From the NCBI GenBank assembly GCA_964546585.1, contig CAZJKE010000010.1, forward strand, positions 1 to 59,762: 59,762 nt of DNA, read 5' to 3'. How positions within the stretch are numbered: the first letter of the stretch is position 1; each line of letters begins with the position of its first letter. The DNA comes from CAZJKE01 sp964546585 (GTDB lineage: Bacteria; Planctomycetota; Phycisphaerae; Phycisphaerales; SM1A02). Positions 16,795-26,504 of the stretch are shown in pieces. Position numbers and translations under genes: made by a program. The notes beneath the pieces are model-generated. The model saw only the letters and a program-made list of their open reading frames with translations, was not told the origin of the DNA and searched no databases.

Positions 16795-17919
16795 ATGACA
16801 GGACTGGTATTGATCCTGCTGGCGGCAGCCTGCATTGCGTCGCTCTTCCTGACGGGGGTTCTCGTCCGGGTGGGGGCTGCCGCCGGAACCCTTGACTCGC
16901 CCGGCGTCGCAGGTCATGAGAAGTCACTTCGCCGTGTGCCAAACATAGGCGGCATTGCCATTGCCGCGGTGTTTGTCCTGCCGCTTGTTGCCGGGTTGGT
17001 GCTCGTGCATGTCGCACCGGGTGCCGTGTCCGATGCAGTACCCGCCATCACACCATGGCTGGATCGCATCTACGCCACCACACCCACGGCGATGGCGCTG
17101 CTCGCATGTGTCGTCGTCCTGCACTGTCTCGGTCTGCTCGATGACAGACGGGGCCTCGGTGTCCTGCCAAAGTTTGCGGTGCAGATTTCATGCGCCGCCG
17201 TCCTTGCGATCTGGTTCGATGTTCGAATGCTGACTGTCATCGATACATGGCTTGGCATCGGTCCTCTGCCGAGCATCGTCATGACCGTAGTGTGGATCGT
17301 CGTCATTACGAATGCGATGAACTACCTCGACAACATGGATGGTGTCACGGCGGGAATCGCCGTTGTTTCGGGTGGCTTGTTGATGCTGGCCGCGCTTCTC
17401 AACGCGCAGTGGTTCGTCGCCGGTTCGCTCGCGTTGCTCGTCGGTGGGTGTTTGGGTTTTCTCTGGTGGAACAGACCGCCAGCACGAATTTTCATGGGCG
17501 ACGGCGGTTCGCTTGTGATTGGATTCGTGTTGTCGGTCCTCGTGATTCGCATGGTCTGGTATGACCCGGAGGCTGGAACGGGGTTGGGTACCGCCTGGTA
17601 CAGCGTCTTCATGCCACTGATCGTGCTTGCTCTGCCAATCTATGACTTTGTCACCGTGTCGACCATTCGCATGCTTCAATCGCGCAATCCGTTCTGCGGC
17701 GATCAGCAACACTTTTCCCATCGCCTTGTCGAGCGGGGGCTCGGACCCTTCGGCGCCCTGGCGGTTCTTTGGTTGTTGTGTGGCGTCACGGGCATGGCCG
17801 GCCTGCTTCTTGCAACTGCCGACGCAACCGGCGCAGTGCTCATTGCCGCGCTTGTCGCGATGGTGCTGACCGTGGTGGCCGTCCTTGATTTTGGAGGACG
17901 GGGTTCGATCCGTGGCTGA
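16795..17919 (+). CDS. MraY/WecA-family polyprenyl-phosphate sugar-1-phosphate transferase
   Basis: This 374-residue multi-pass membrane enzyme moves a sugar-1-phosphate from a UDP-sugar to undecaprenyl phosphate, the first membrane step of O-antigen or other wall-polymer synthesis. LGLLDDRRGL holds the Asp pair, NAMNYLDNMDGVTAG the nucleophile motif, ARIFMGDGGS the substrate loop, and DQQHFSHRL the terminal His motif. The HFSHRL form favours WecA-like over MraY enzymes. The ATG at 16795 with AGGA seven bases upstream was chosen over a GTG two codons earlier. The next gene, an O-antigen-ligase-like protein, overlaps by 8 bases, supporting a surface-glycan role. Confidence 0.92.
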   Translation: MTGLVLILLAAACIASLFLTGVLVRVGAAAGTLDSPGVAGHEKSLRRVPNIGGIAIAAVFVLPLVAGLVLVHVAPGAVSDAVPAITPWLDRIYATTPTAMALLACVVVLHCLGLLDDRRGLGVLPKFAVQISCAAVLAIWFDVRMLTVIDTWLGIGPLPSIVMTVVWIVVITNAMNYLDNMDGVTAGIAVVSGGLLMLAALLNAQWFVAGSLALLVGGCLGFLWWNRPPARIFMGDGGSLVIGFVLSVLVIRMVWYDPEAGTGLGTAWYSVFMPLIVLALPIYDFVTVSTIRMLQSRNPFCGDQQHFSHRLVERGLGPFGALAVLWLLCGVTGMAGLLLATADATGAVLIAALVAMVLTVVAVLDFGGRGSIRG

Positions 17920-19975
17920 ACCCGGCGGAACAGCCTGGTCCGCTGTACTTCGGGTGGGCACGGTGGTCGCCATCACATCGATCGCCTCTGCCCGGTGTCT
18001 GACTCTTGCCTCCGGCAACCCATGGTTCGATCTCGACCCTGCCATCAGTGGGGAACTGCCGTCTGTCATGACTCCGGCAGCGAGTGTGTTTCTCGACGGA
18101 CTACTCCTGCTGTTGTGCGCATTGGGCCTGCACGCGGAAGCACGCAGCGGCCGGGGCATGCACTGGTGGCTGTTGATTGCCGCGGCTCTGCCCGTCATTC
18201 CGCTTCTTGTACACGGGGGCACTGACGCGATGCAGTGGTGGCACGGTGCATCCTGGCTCGGTGCCATGCTTGCCGCGGTCACCCTTGCCCATCTCTGCAG
18301 AGGGGGTCGAAACGCCGTTCTTGCAGCGGCAGTGCTGTTTGCGATCGCCTCGCCACTGCTGGTTCGCGAGGCCGTCCAGTTTCTGATCGAACACCCGGAA
18401 ACGGTGCAGTACTTCGAAGAACATCGAGCGGAAGTCTTTGCGATGAACGGTCTCATTGATGGGACATCGCCGGCGGTCGTTTTCGAAGAGCGACTTCGTG
18501 CGCCTGGGTCGGCTGGGTGGTTCTCATCACCGAACATTCTCGCGGCCGTACTGGCTGCCTCGTGCGCGGCTTGGATCGGTCTTGCACTTGCCGCCCGCCG
18601 TCGCATGGATAGCGGTTGGTGGTTTCTCGCCGCCATCATCGCGGTGACTTGCGGCATCGGCGTTCTTGCAACAGTGTCCAAGGCTGGCATCGTCGCGCTC
18701 GCAGTAGCGTTGGCGTTATTGAGCATCGCAGCCATGCCGCATATTCGTCGCTGGCTTGGCATCGCGGGCGGCGGCTTCGCGATTGCAATTGTGGCAGTTG
18801 CCGTTCTGGTCGTGGTTGCGCGGGGGTTCCTGCCGGTTGACTTCATGGGCGAGAGGAGTCTCATGATTCGCGCCGAGTATGTGCAGGGAGCCATGGAGAT
18901 CGCCATGTCCAATCCGGTTCTCGGCACTGGCGCCGCCGGATTCCCCGAGGCGTGGCTGCAGGTGCGGCCGCCCTCGGCGGCTGAGGCCGTGACCTCGACG
19001 CACAATGTGGTGTTTGACTGGCTTGCGATGTTCGGCGTGTTCGGAGTTGCGTGGGTTGCCTGTGCAGGTGTGCTCCTGTGGCGAGCGGGCCGTGCGGTAG
19101 GCCGCCGCGAGGAAAGGGGCGTTTCGTGCAATAGGGGCCTGATTGCTGCCTCCTCGGTCATGGCGGTTGTGGCGGCCGTGATCATCGGCGGCCCGTTGGA
19201 GGCGTGGAGCGTTGTCGGTCTCGGGGGCATGGCCGCGTTGGTGTTCGTAACGGCGATGGTTGCCTGCCGGGGCCGCGAGCGGTGGTGGTTGAGTGGTTTG
19301 GGAACGGCGGCAATTGTGGTCGCACTCGACGCGGAGGTTGACATGGTTCTCTTTGACACCGCCGCTGTTTCATGGGGGTTGTGCGTGCTCGGCGTTGGCG
19401 GAGCATTGCCGCGGTGCAGGCCGCGGGGCGTTGACAAGGTTGCTTGGGTCGTGCCACTTGCGCTCGCCGGGTGTGTCCTGCTGCTCGCGCTACCACCACT
19501 TGCTCGCGAGAGTGTCCGGCAACACGCGGCGGCGGTGATTCTTGTCGAGCGTGGTGTCGCGGGCCGTGGAGAGGCGGTGGACCTGTTGACGGAGGAGGGG
19601 GCATCGTTCGAATCGCGGATGGCCGCTGTGGAGCAACTCCTTGCAGCAAGGGAATACGGCGGCGTGTGGTCAGTGCTGGAACCAATGCCGCGGCACTCAG
19701 CCGTTCGCAGAATTCAGGCGAGCGTTGCGCCGACCATCGAAGAGTCGATCGCTGCTGCCCGTGACCTTGTCCGCATGGATCCAAACGGACTGCGGGCACA
19801 TCTTCTCCTGGCCGATGCGCTGGTTGCCGGCGGGCACAAGGAAGATGCGGCGAGCGTGTATGGGCGTGTACTCTTGCTGAACGACGCCCGAAAGGGCGAT
19901 CCATCCCGTCAACTGTCCAACGCCGAATGGTCCCGCGTCACGGGCCTGGCAGGCCTGCTCGTTGAGCAAGACTGA
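17912..19975 (+). CDS. O-antigen ligase/polymerase-like membrane protein with helical tail
   Basis: This protein of about 687 residues has some ten to twelve hydrophobic segments over residues 1-500, then a soluble C-terminal part (about 520-687) rich in Ala/Arg/Glu helices and ending in a TPR-like unit (AHLLLADALVAGGHKEDAASVYGRVL). The loop GTGAAGFPEAW followed by STHNVVFDWLAMFGVFG matches the Wzy_C/WaaL family. Such proteins polymerise or ligate glycans at the periplasmic face. Coupling to the WecA-like gene by a GTGGCTGA overlap supports this. A TTG at 17885 is an alternative start. Wzy and WaaL roles cannot be separated by sequence alone. Confidence 0.82.
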   Translation: MAEPGGTAWSAVLRVGTVVAITSIASARCLTLASGNPWFDLDPAISGELPSVMTPAASVFLDGLLLLLCALGLHAEARSGRGMHWWLLIAAALPVIPLLVHGGTDAMQWWHGASWLGAMLAAVTLAHLCRGGRNAVLAAAVLFAIASPLLVREAVQFLIEHPETVQYFEEHRAEVFAMNGLIDGTSPAVVFEERLRAPGSAGWFSSPNILAAVLAASCAAWIGLALAARRRMDSGWWFLAAIIAVTCGIGVLATVSKAGIVALAVALALLSIAAMPHIRRWLGIAGGGFAIAIVAVAVLVVVARGFLPVDFMGERSLMIRAEYVQGAMEIAMSNPVLGTGAAGFPEAWLQVRPPSAAEAVTSTHNVVFDWLAMFGVFGVAWVACAGVLLWRAGRAVGRREERGVSCNRGLIAASSVMAVVAAVIIGGPLEAWSVVGLGGMAALVFVTAMVACRGRERWWLSGLGTAAIVVALDAEVDMVLFDTAAVSWGLCVLGVGGALPRCRPRGVDKVAWVVPLALAGCVLLLALPPLARESVRQHAAAVILVERGVAGRGEAVDLLTEEGASFESRMAAVEQLLAAREYGGVWSVLEPMPRHSAVRRIQASVAPTIEESIAAARDLVRMDPNGLRAHLLLADALVAGGHKEDAASVYGRVLLLNDARKGDPSRQLSNAEWSRVTGLAGLLVEQD

Positions 19976-19986
19976 CAGGGTGTCAG
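19972..19986. terminator. Palindrome shared by two convergent stop codons
   Basis: CTGACA (19972-19977) and TGTCAG (19981-19986) are perfect complements separated by GGG. The plus-strand TGA of the O-antigen-ligase-like gene (19973-19975) is in one arm. The minus-strand TGA of dsbD (19985-19983) is in the other. The stem is short with no T-run, so termination strength is doubtful. The arrangement recurs at other gene ends in this window. Confidence 0.55.
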
Positions 19987-21974
19987 AAACCGTTGACCGC
20001 GCGAACAACCTGATCCACCGTGTAGAAATCGCCGCGGAAGATCTCCTTGCCATCCGGCCCGAGCACAATCAGCAGCGGAATTCGCAGACCGCCGACCTCG
20101 GCCAGAAGCGCATTCCCCGCCGCATTGTTTCCCGTGAGGTCGATCTTCATCGGCGTAACGGAAGGGTCGTCGAACAATTCTACGACCGCGCGCGAGTGCA
20201 GCACGGTGTTCTCCAGCAACTTGCAGTTGAGGCACCACTCCGCGGTGAATTCCAAGACAACAACGTCACCTTCCGCCAGCCGCTCCGTCAGCAGCTCCGG
20301 CGTGTAGTACTCCCAGTCGATCGGTCCGCGATCAGTAAGCCGAACGCCGGCGGCAAGTGACGCCGCCGCCATCAACAGACCGAGCCCGACGAATCCAATC
20401 CGGATTCCGGTGCGTCTCGCCAAGCGCATCGTGCGCCAAGCGAGCCAGAGACCGGATGCCGCGGTACACGCTACAACCGCCCAGAGATACAACCGGCTCA
20501 CCGGTGCGCCTTCCTGCTGGGCAAGTCCGCTGAGGCCGACACCGAGGAAGTACGCGGCAGCCGCAAGCATCAACAGCCCCATGACCTGCTTGATGACTTC
20601 ACTCGCCGGGCCGGCCTTCGGCATGCGATCGATCAGTTGAGGAAAGGCGGCGAGTATCAGGTAAGGAATGCCCATGCCGATGCCGATTGCGGCGAAAACA
20701 GCGAGCGTGACGGTGGCTGACTGAGTCGCGGCCCACGCGGCCGCTGCGCCCATGAATGGGGCGGTACAAGGCGTCGAGAGTACCGCGGTCATGATGCCGA
20801 ACAGAAATGATCCGTACCAGGTGTCGTGTTTCGGGTTGATCATGTAGATCGCGTTGGGAAGGCGGATCGAAAAGAGCCCTCCCATGCCGATGGCCATCAC
20901 CGCAATGAACAGGCCGAGCAGAATCGTGAAGAGTGGGTACTGGAAGAGTTGATTGATGGCGGTGAAACCACTGACAAATGCAATCGCCAGTCCAAGGGCG
21001 AGCCAGAGACTCATGACTCCCAACATCATCCAGATGCCAAGCAGCAAGGTCCGTCGCCGATTCCCCGCACTGGCACTGAGGCCCATGATCTTGATGGGGA
21101 TGACCGGGAGTACGCAGGGCGTGAGGTTCAACAGGAAACCACCCACCATCGCCACGAGCAGGAGCAGAATGAGCCCCGCTCCGCCGCCAGTGTCCAGCGA
21201 GAATTGCAGTCCGAAGGCGTCGAAATCGATTGAACCGCCCGGCGGCGCATCGCCGCTGTGAATGCTGGAAAAGACCGATGCATCGAAGGCCGAAAACCGA
21301 TCGCTCGATCCAGCGGCCGCTCTCATGTCGATGGGATCGACGATGGTGAATGTGATGTCTTTGCCGTACTCCTCCCATCCCGGCGTGCCGGGCCGGGGGG
21401 TCGGCATCAGACAGACCGTGTCGTCGCACGCCTGAAACACCACGCGAATGCGCATGGTGGCCTCCGTGCCCGCAACTGCACTCGGATCCACCGAGATTGG
21501 AAGGTAGGCGACCGCTTCATCCGACAGCACGGCGTAGTCCACCGGTGTTCCGGCGAACGCTACCTGCACGACTGTCGGCTCCGGCCATTGCATGAACGGG
21601 ACATGCGGTATCAGTGGGCTGCCCTCTGCCACCTCGACATGTACTTCCGTGGCGATGTAGTCCTCCGCGTCGCCCAATTCCGGGGGAACATCAGGGTCGT
21701 GGGTGTGGGCGTGCCAGTGGGGCTCGTGCTCCAGCGCAATTGCGATCACGACATCGCCGCCCGGCGGCACATGTGTGCTGTCGGCCTCCATGACAACATG
21801 GACACGGTCCCTCGAATCACCAAAGGAAGGGGCTTCTTGAGGGGTCTCAAAGGGGTTGAAAGCCGTCTGTGCTCCAGCAGAGGCGGTGAGAGCCAGCATG
21901 GCCGCGTATGAACATGTCCTTCGCAGTGAACGCATGGGTATGCACAGCGTAGCGAGGGGATCCTCCATTGGCAT
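19983..21974 (-). CDS. dsbD: DsbD-type thiol:disulfide interchange protein
   Basis: This protein of about 663 residues carries electrons from cytoplasmic thioredoxin across the inner membrane to periplasmic disulfides. It has a signal peptide, an N-terminal DsbD-alpha-like domain with a disulfide pair (QACDDTVCLMP), eight membrane segments with the conserved cysteines in LTPCVLPVIPIK and LSTPCTAPFMG, and a C-terminal thioredoxin domain with the WCLNC active site. All three modules of full-length DsbD are present. The ATG at 21974 has GGGGAAGG seven bases upstream. An ATG at 21935 gives a more typical short signal peptide (MRSLRRTC) and is a real alternative. It converges on the O-antigen-ligase-like gene. 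Confidence 0.93.
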   Translation of the reverse strand: MPMEDPLATLCIPMRSLRRTCSYAAMLALTASAGAQTAFNPFETPQEAPSFGDSRDRVHVVMEADSTHVPPGGDVVIAIALEHEPHWHAHTHDPDVPPELGDAEDYIATEVHVEVAEGSPLIPHVPFMQWPEPTVVQVAFAGTPVDYAVLSDEAVAYLPISVDPSAVAGTEATMRIRVVFQACDDTVCLMPTPRPGTPGWEEYGKDITFTIVDPIDMRAAAGSSDRFSAFDASVFSSIHSGDAPPGGSIDFDAFGLQFSLDTGGGAGLILLLLVAMVGGFLLNLTPCVLPVIPIKIMGLSASAGNRRRTLLLGIWMMLGVMSLWLALGLAIAFVSGFTAINQLFQYPLFTILLGLFIAVMAIGMGGLFSIRLPNAIYMINPKHDTWYGSFLFGIMTAVLSTPCTAPFMGAAAAWAATQSATVTLAVFAAIGIGMGIPYLILAAFPQLIDRMPKAGPASEVIKQVMGLLMLAAAAYFLGVGLSGLAQQEGAPVSRLYLWAVVACTAASGLWLAWRTMRLARRTGIRIGFVGLGLLMAAASLAAGVRLTDRGPIDWEYYTPELLTERLAEGDVVVLEFTAEWCLNCKLLENTVLHSRAVVELFDDPSVTPMKIDLTGNNAAGNALLAEVGGLRIPLLIVLGPDGKEIFRGDFYTVDQVVRAVNGF

Positions 21975-22223
21975 GACGCAACCTTCCCCATTTGACATGC
22001 CTTTGGCTTGAGGCGTACCCTGTGCGATTCGAGGCCCGCAACGGGCGGGCCGCAAGGTGTGCTGGAGTATCACGATGGTTTCTCACAGATCCTTGTTTGC
22101 ATTTGCTCATGGCTGCTGATGGCCGCCATGACGCGCGTCCCCTCAAAGGAGGCGTGGCTGTGATGTAAGGACCCGAGCCAAGATTGGTTCGGCCTCCCCT
22201 GACGGGGGAGTCGACCAGATGGG
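21975..22223 (+). other. nusA leader: gene-free stretch with predicted hairpins
   Basis: Together with the terminator that follows, this fills the 360 bases between dsbD and nusA. No open frame looks real. Successive self-complementary stretches are visible: CATGGC/GCCATG around 22110-22135, CCGAGCCAA paired with TTGGTTCGG (one G-U pair), and CTCCCC/GGGGAG with loop TGACG around 22190-22210. They lie directly before the strong terminator, on the same strand as nusA. This could be the structured leader of nusA or an independent small RNA. It matches no riboswitch class that I can recognise. Confidence 0.5.
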
Positions 22224-22271
22224 CCACGGGTCATCAGGCAGAAGAGGCTGCCGACCCGTGGTGTTTTTTTT
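22224..22271 (+). terminator. Strong intrinsic terminator or attenuator upstream of nusA
   Basis: A 9-base perfect stem, CCACGGGTC (22224-22232) with GACCCGTGG (22253-22261), is capped by an inner GGCAG/CTGCC stem. It is followed after two bases by eight T residues (22264-22271). This is the clearest Rho-independent terminator in the window. It points toward nusA, 63 bases before its ATG, so it either ends a small upstream RNA or attenuates the nusA-infB operon. GGTGTT at the end of the right arm could alternatively pair with AACACC just downstream of the T-run. Confidence 0.85.
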
Positions 22272-22334
22272 GGAACACCTCGACAACTCAGTAATCAGAC
22301 AACCTGACAACCAACCAAGACCAAGGCAAGACCC

Positions 22335-23759
22335 ATGAACGAAGAAACCCTGCGACTCATTGACGCGATCTCCAAACAACGGAAGATCGACCGCGAGATT
22401 CTCATCAACGACCTCGAGCAGGCGATGGTGAGCGCGGCCCGCCGTCATTTCAACTCGCTTGACACAGAGGAATTCACCTGTCGCATGGACCCGATGACCG
22501 GCCAGATTCACATTTGGAGGTATTTGGAAGACGGGCCGGTGGAGGTGCCGCTGGAGGATCTCGGACGCATTCCCGCACAGACCGCCAAGCAGGTCATGAT
22601 CCAGCGGTTCCGCGAGGATGAGCGGTCGAGCATCTTCAACGAATTCGTGGACAAGCAGGGTGAACTGGTCGCAGGGACCGCCAGACGATACGAGGGCGGT
22701 TCACTGATTGTGCAACTCGACAAGGATGGCAGGGTCGAGGGTTTCATGCCACGATCCGAGCAGATCTCGGGCGAGCAATTTCATCCAAGCGACCGCGTAC
22801 GGTGCTACATCATTGATGTGCGCGATACGGGCAGCCAGATCAAGATCGTCCTGTCCAGAGCGCATCCGGACTTCATCAGGCGATTGTTCGAAGCGGAAGT
22901 TCCCGAGGTAGCGGAGCACACGATCGAGATTCGCGCGATGGCCCGGGAGGCAGGCTTCAGAACCAAACTTGCGGTCACCTCAAATGACTCCAAGGTCGAT
23001 CCAGTGGGTGCGTGCGTCGGTGTGCGGGGGAGCAGAATCCGAAACATCGTGGATGAACTCGGTGGCGAGAAGATTGACATCGTGCGTTGGAATGAATCCA
23101 GCCAGGTGCTGATCGGCAATGCTCTGAAGCCCGCCGAGGTCGAGGATGTCGCCCTTTGTTTCGAGTTGGGTCGTGCGACGATCATCGTTCGCGAAGATCA
23201 ACTGTCGCTGGCCATCGGCCGTCGCGGACAGAACGTTCGTCTTGCAGCAAGGCTGACCGGCTGGGACATCGACATTCTGACCCCCGAAGAGTTTGCGAAG
23301 GGACTCGAATTCATAGAGGAGACGCTTCGCCCCATGGAGGGCATCAACGAAGAACTCCTCGACCGCATGGGCGCCATGGGCATCATCAGCGTCTTCGATG
23401 TCGAGGAGGTCGGTCGCAATGTTCTGATCGAAGAACTCGAACTTCCCCAGCAACTTGCTGATCGGGTCATCGACGCATGCGTTGAGAAGTCCAAGATCGT
23501 TGCCGAACAGCAGCAAGAGGAAAAGGAAGCCGAGGAGCAGCGGCGGGCTGAGGAAGAAGCAACGGCTGAAGCCTTGCTTGAAGGTGACAGCGACGCCGAA
23601 TCCGCCGCAGATTCCATTCTTGGGGGCGGAGGCGATTCCGAAGTGCCGACAGTCACAGAAGAAGCGGTAGAGGAAACAGGTGAAGAGACAGAGGAAGAGA
23701 CACCGGCGGCTCAGACGGAGACCGCAGACGAACCGGAAAACAGTGAGGCTGCACGCTGA
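22335..23759 (+). CDS. nusA: Transcription factor NusA
   Basis: This 474-residue RNA polymerase-associated factor controls pausing, termination and antitermination. Its order is NusA N-domain (residues 1-125), S1 domain (about 130-200, with PRSEQISGEQFHPSD), two KH domains (about 205-345, including RGSRIRNIVDELGGEKIDIV and AIGRRGQNVRLAARLTGWDID), a helix-hairpin-helix-like segment (about 350-385), and an acidic tail. The tail after about residue 390 is Glu/Ala-rich and low in complexity. rimP, normally the gene before nusA, is missing. Instead a strong terminator precedes it, suggesting control by attenuation. infB follows after 29 bases. Confidence 0.97.
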   Translation: MNEETLRLIDAISKQRKIDREILINDLEQAMVSAARRHFNSLDTEEFTCRMDPMTGQIHIWRYLEDGPVEVPLEDLGRIPAQTAKQVMIQRFREDERSSIFNEFVDKQGELVAGTARRYEGGSLIVQLDKDGRVEGFMPRSEQISGEQFHPSDRVRCYIIDVRDTGSQIKIVLSRAHPDFIRRLFEAEVPEVAEHTIEIRAMAREAGFRTKLAVTSNDSKVDPVGACVGVRGSRIRNIVDELGGEKIDIVRWNESSQVLIGNALKPAEVEDVALCFELGRATIIVREDQLSLAIGRRGQNVRLAARLTGWDIDILTPEEFAKGLEFIEETLRPMEGINEELLDRMGAMGIISVFDVEEVGRNVLIEELELPQQLADRVIDACVEKSKIVAEQQQEEKEAEEQRRAEEEATAEALLEGDSDAESAADSILGGGGDSEVPTVTEEAVEETGEETEEETPAAQTETADEPENSEAAR

Positions 23760-23788
23760 GTCGCTCGGCAGCTTCCATGGAGTAATGC

Positions 23789-26493
23789 GTGGCTAAGAAG
23801 TCCACCACAATTCGAGTCCATCAGGTCGCCAAGGAAATGGGCGTGTCCTCAAAGGACATCATCGCCAAATGTCAGGACGAAGCGATCGCGGACATTACGA
23901 ACCACATGTCCGCCCTGAGCATCGGTCTCGCGGCGACGGTGCGGGAGTGGTTCAGCGACTCTGCCAAGTCGACGACCACCGTCGAAACGGCTGCCCCGGT
24001 GGATGTCGCAAAGGTCAAGAAGAAGGCCAAGAAGACGACTCGCAAGAAGACCACGAAGAAGTCAGGGGACGCGTCAAAGGGCCGCAAGGCATCGGACGGT
24101 TCCGCTCCGCCCAAGTCGCATGTGCCACAACAGCCGGAGGATGTGAAGCCTGCCGGTCGTCGATTGGATCAGCCGGCCCGCGTGCAGCTGTCGGGCCCAA
24201 AGGTCATTCGCGTCGAACGGCCCGAGCCCGAGCCTGCGCCGCCGCGGCGACCACCTCAGTCGCAGCCGGCGGTGCCGCAGGGAGGGGCGGGTGTTACCAC
24301 GCCACCGCCGCCGGGACGGGAGCGAGGATCCCGCAGAAACAAGAGACGATCCGGGGGTGGAGCGAGCACTGCTCCCGATCGCGGATCCCGAACGCCGCAG
24401 CAGGACTCTGGCAAGGACTCGAGTTGGCGGCGGCAGGACCTTCTGGAGCGGGAGAATCGGCTGAAGCGATCCGGTGGCTTCTTCCGCGCTGCCCGGCGGG
24501 ACAGCCAGAAACGGTCATCCGGGAAACCAGCGGTGCGGGCGAAGACCATTGCCGAGACAGGGGGCAATGTCACGGTTTCTGAACCGATCCTGATCAAGGA
24601 TCTCTCGGCGGCTACCGGCGTCAAGGCAAACCGCATTTTGAAGCAACTGCATCTGGCCGAGATTCCGGCCACAGTGAATGACACGATCGATGCAGACATT
24701 GCCATTGAGATGATGCTCAAGATGGGAATCGAACTTGATGTGCAGCGCCAGCAATCGGCAGAGGAACAGATTGCGGATGCGTTCAGCGACCGCGAGTTCG
24801 TCGATAAGCAGTCAAGGTCACCGGTCGTGACCATTCTCGGTCATGTGGACCATGGCAAGACTTCTCTGCTTGACCGCATTCGCAGCAGCAATATTGCGGA
24901 CGGAGAGGCCGGTGGTATTACGCAGGCCACGAGCGCTTTTCGCGTGCCGGTGCATCTTGGTGACAACGAGCGACTGGTCACATTCATTGATACTCCCGGG
25001 CACGAGGCATTTACGGAAATGCGTGCTCGTGGTGCGAAGATGACCGACATCGTCGTGCTGGTGGTAGCGGCTGACGACGGTGTCATGCCGCAGACCGAAG
25101 AGTCCATCAGTCACGCAAAGGCGGCGGGGGTCCCCATCGTTGTTGCGCTCAACAAGATCGACAAGGCGGAGGCCACCGAGGAGAACATCCAACGGATCCT
25201 CGGCCAACTTGCACAACATGAACTGAACCCCGTGGAATGGGGCGGCGGCACCGAGGTTCTCCGCANNNNNNNNNNNNNNNNNNNNNNNNNNNNNNNNNNN
25301 NNNNNNNNNNNNNNNNNNNNNNNNNNNNNNNNNNNNNNNNNNNNNNNNNNNNNNNNNNNNNNNNNGCACAACATGAACTGAACCCCGTGGAATGGGGCGG
25401 CGGCACCGAGGTTCTCCGCACAAGCGCAATTGAGAATGTCGGCATCCAGGATCTGCTGGAAGTACTCGACTATCAGGCAGAACTGCTCGAACTCTCCGCG
25501 GACTTTGGCGGCAATTCTGAGGGGACGGTGATCGAGGCGAAGGTCGCGGAAGGAAAGGGCGTAATAGCCAATGTGCTCGTGCAGCAGGGATGTCTGAAGA
25601 AGGGCGATGTGGTTGTCGTAGGCCGTGGCTATGGCCGCGTGCGATCAATCACCGACGACAAAGGTGTTTCGGTGGGCGAATCAACGCCGTCATCGCCCGT
25701 CGCCATCACGGGCATCAACGAAGTGCCCGATGCCGGTGACAAGTTCTACGTTGTCAAGACGATGAAGGAAGCCGAGGCCGCAGCCAAGGAGAGGACTTCC
25801 CAGGAACGACAGAAGGGTCTTGTACGCGAGGTGGTGACCCTGGACAACATCTTTGAACACCTCGCCAGTGCGGAACGCAAGGAACTGCCGGTCATCGTCA
25901 AGGGGGATGTACAGGGATCCGTCGAAACGCTTCGCGTGACCATTGCAAAGATCGCCAATGACGAGGCAGGCGTGGAAATCAAGCACTCCGCGGTGGGCGG
26001 AATCAATGAGTCGGATGTCAATCTCGCGGAAGCCTGCGGCGGCATCGTCGTAGGATTTGGCGTGACAAGTTCGATCGGCGCGAGAAAACTTGCCGAGCAA
26101 AAGAGCGTGGAGATCCGGTACTACGATGTCATTTACGACATTACCGACGATCTGACCAAGGCCATTGAGGGCATGTTGGATCCAGAGTTGAAACTCGAGG
26201 TTCTTGGGCACGCCGAGGTCCGCGAGGTCTTCAAGGTATCCAAGGTCGGCATGATTGCCGGTTGCTATGTCACCGATGGTGTCGTTGAGAGAAACGCTCA
26301 GATTCGTGTGACAAGGGAAGGAATAGTCACCGAAAACGATCGTCGGCTCGATCAACTCAAGAGATTCAAGGATGACGCCAAGGAAGTGCGCTCCGGTCAA
26401 GAGTGCGGAATGCGGATCGATGGCTACGACGACATCAAACCCGGGGATGTGATCGAGTGCTACCGGACGCAGGAAATCAAGCGGTCCCTCTGA
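23789..26493 (+). CDS. infB: Translation initiation factor IF-2 (interrupted by an assembly gap)
   Basis: This GTPase brings initiator tRNA to the 30S subunit. Visible in order: an IF2_N domain (STTIRVHQVAKEMGVSSKDI), a long Lys/Pro/Arg linker, a second IF2_N domain near residue 270, the G domain with GHVDHGKT (about 351-358), FIDTPGHEAF and ALNKIDKAE, then IF-2 domains II-IV to GDVIECY. At 25266-25365 there are 100 Ns, flanked by an identical 55-base sequence, which breaks the frame. Deleting 155 bases (gap plus one copy) restores one frame and gives 849 residues, a normal IF-2. It is therefore one intact gene, not two. The start is GTG. Confidence 0.96.
25211..25420. other. Scaffold gap of 100 N flanked by an identical 55-base duplication
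   Basis: Bases 25211-25265 and 25366-25420 are identical over 55 bases, and the 100 bases between them are N. This is the pattern expected when two contigs that overlap by one k-mer (k=55) are scaffolded with a default gap rather than merged. Collapsing the overlap restores the infB frame. It should not be annotated as a biological repeat. Confidence 0.95.
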
Positions 26494-26504
26494 GCATCTC
26501 CGTC

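Noticed and set aside
17188..19437. A 749-codon open frame on the minus strand opposite the WecA-like and O-antigen-ligase-like genes
   Set aside because: Its product is low-complexity (Thr/Ala/Arg/His), without domains, and lies wholly opposite two well-recognised membrane protein genes. It arises from high GC and codon bias.
21975..22334. A known riboswitch (TPP, SAM, cobalamin, glycine) or SRP RNA before nusA
   Set aside because: None of the conserved core sequences of these classes is present. Only generic hairpins and a terminator are seen.
22143..22511. Minus-strand open frame of 122 codons across the nusA leader
   Set aside because: It runs through the terminator hairpin and into nusA, and its product has no coherent pattern.
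23789..26493. Two separate IF-2 genes or a true frameshift
   Set aside because: The break coincides with 100 Ns and a 55-base duplication. Collapsing the overlap restores one frame.
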